A DNA stretch of 5,842 bases from positions 13,459-19,300 of the forward strand of contig CAJTSU010000058.1 of the NCBI GenBank assembly GCA_910579055.1, given 5' to 3'. This DNA comes from an uncultured Mailhella sp. (GTDB lineage Bacteria > Desulfobacterota > Desulfovibrionia > Desulfovibrionales > Desulfovibrionaceae). Under the pieces are notes generated by a model. It saw nothing but the letters and a program-made list of their open reading frames with translations. It did not search any database and was not told the origin of the DNA. Both the position numbers and the translations under genes were made by a program. Shown in pieces: positions 5,775-5,842 of the stretch; the stretch's first letter is position 1, and each line of letters begins with the position of its first letter.

Positions 5775-5796
5775 CGCTCTGTTGTAGAATAGTGTT
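5775..5796 (-). repeat. 22-base interspersed repeat, copy 3 (diverged, inverted)
   Basis: On the minus strand this 22-base stretch matches copies 1 and 2 at 19 positions. Its first 11 bases (AACACTATTCT) are identical; two differences fall in the middle (GG to AC) and one at the last base. The match with copy 1 extends two bases further on the outer side (TC). It lies 21 bases upstream of the ATG of the DHA1-type gene. TATTCT inside it could be a -10 box, but no -35 box fits. Confidence 0.65.
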
Positions 5797-5842
5797 GAAA
5801 ATAACCTTGGCCGCCGGAGGCGCGAGCGTTAGCGCGTATGGA

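Noticed and set aside
1..5842. CRISPR array, tRNA or rRNA gene
   Set aside because: No regularly spaced direct repeats and no cloverleaf-like or rRNA-like sequence were seen on either strand.

Overview
The window most likely comes from a Desulfovibrio-type sulfate reducer (Desulfovibrionaceae). The main reason is a gene at 1364-2383 that joins a tyrosine-recombinase-like DNA-binding domain to two molybdate/tungstate-binding TOBE (Mop) domains. This is the architecture of TunR, the tungstate-responsive regulator known from Desulfovibrio. It sits directly upstream of a tungstate-binding protein gene. The base composition is moderately GC-rich in genes and AT-rich in the intergenic stretches; I judged this by eye and did not compute it.

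Layout. Bases 1-180 (+) are the 3' end of a gene whose C-terminus resembles glucokinase. A gap follows (181-484) with a copy of a 22-base repeat and a strong stem-loop. The minus-strand pair tunR (1364-2383) and tupA (485-1306) is probably one transcript, separated by 57 bases that hold a clean inverted repeat. Upstream of tunR is an AT-rich non-coding stretch (2384-2888). It has a good tunR promoter, two matching AT-rich palindromes in inverted arrangement, a plus-strand hairpin, and a likely terminator for the next gene. Two minus-strand MFS transporter genes follow: a YbjJ-like protein (2889-4082) and a DHA1/Bcr-CflA-like efflux protein (4549-5754). The 466 bases between them hold a promoter with several dyads and a plus-strand stretch that looks like a decayed gene.

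Function. TupA would capture tungstate in the periplasm for a TupBC ABC transporter, and TunR would sense tungstate or molybdate inside the cell and adjust transcription. The transporter genes tupB and tupC are absent next to tupA; a hairpin follows tupA instead, so they must lie elsewhere or be missing. The MFS genes have no evident link to metal uptake.

Most unusual points: a recombinase fold that appears to have lost its nucleophile and most other catalytic residues and now serves as a metal-responsive regulator; an inverted repeat between tunR and tupA with the arm-spacer-arm geometry of a recombinase core site, a natural candidate operator; and a 22-base repeat present in two identical direct copies and one diverged inverted copy. 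One repeat copy supplies the last codons and stop of the first MFS gene.
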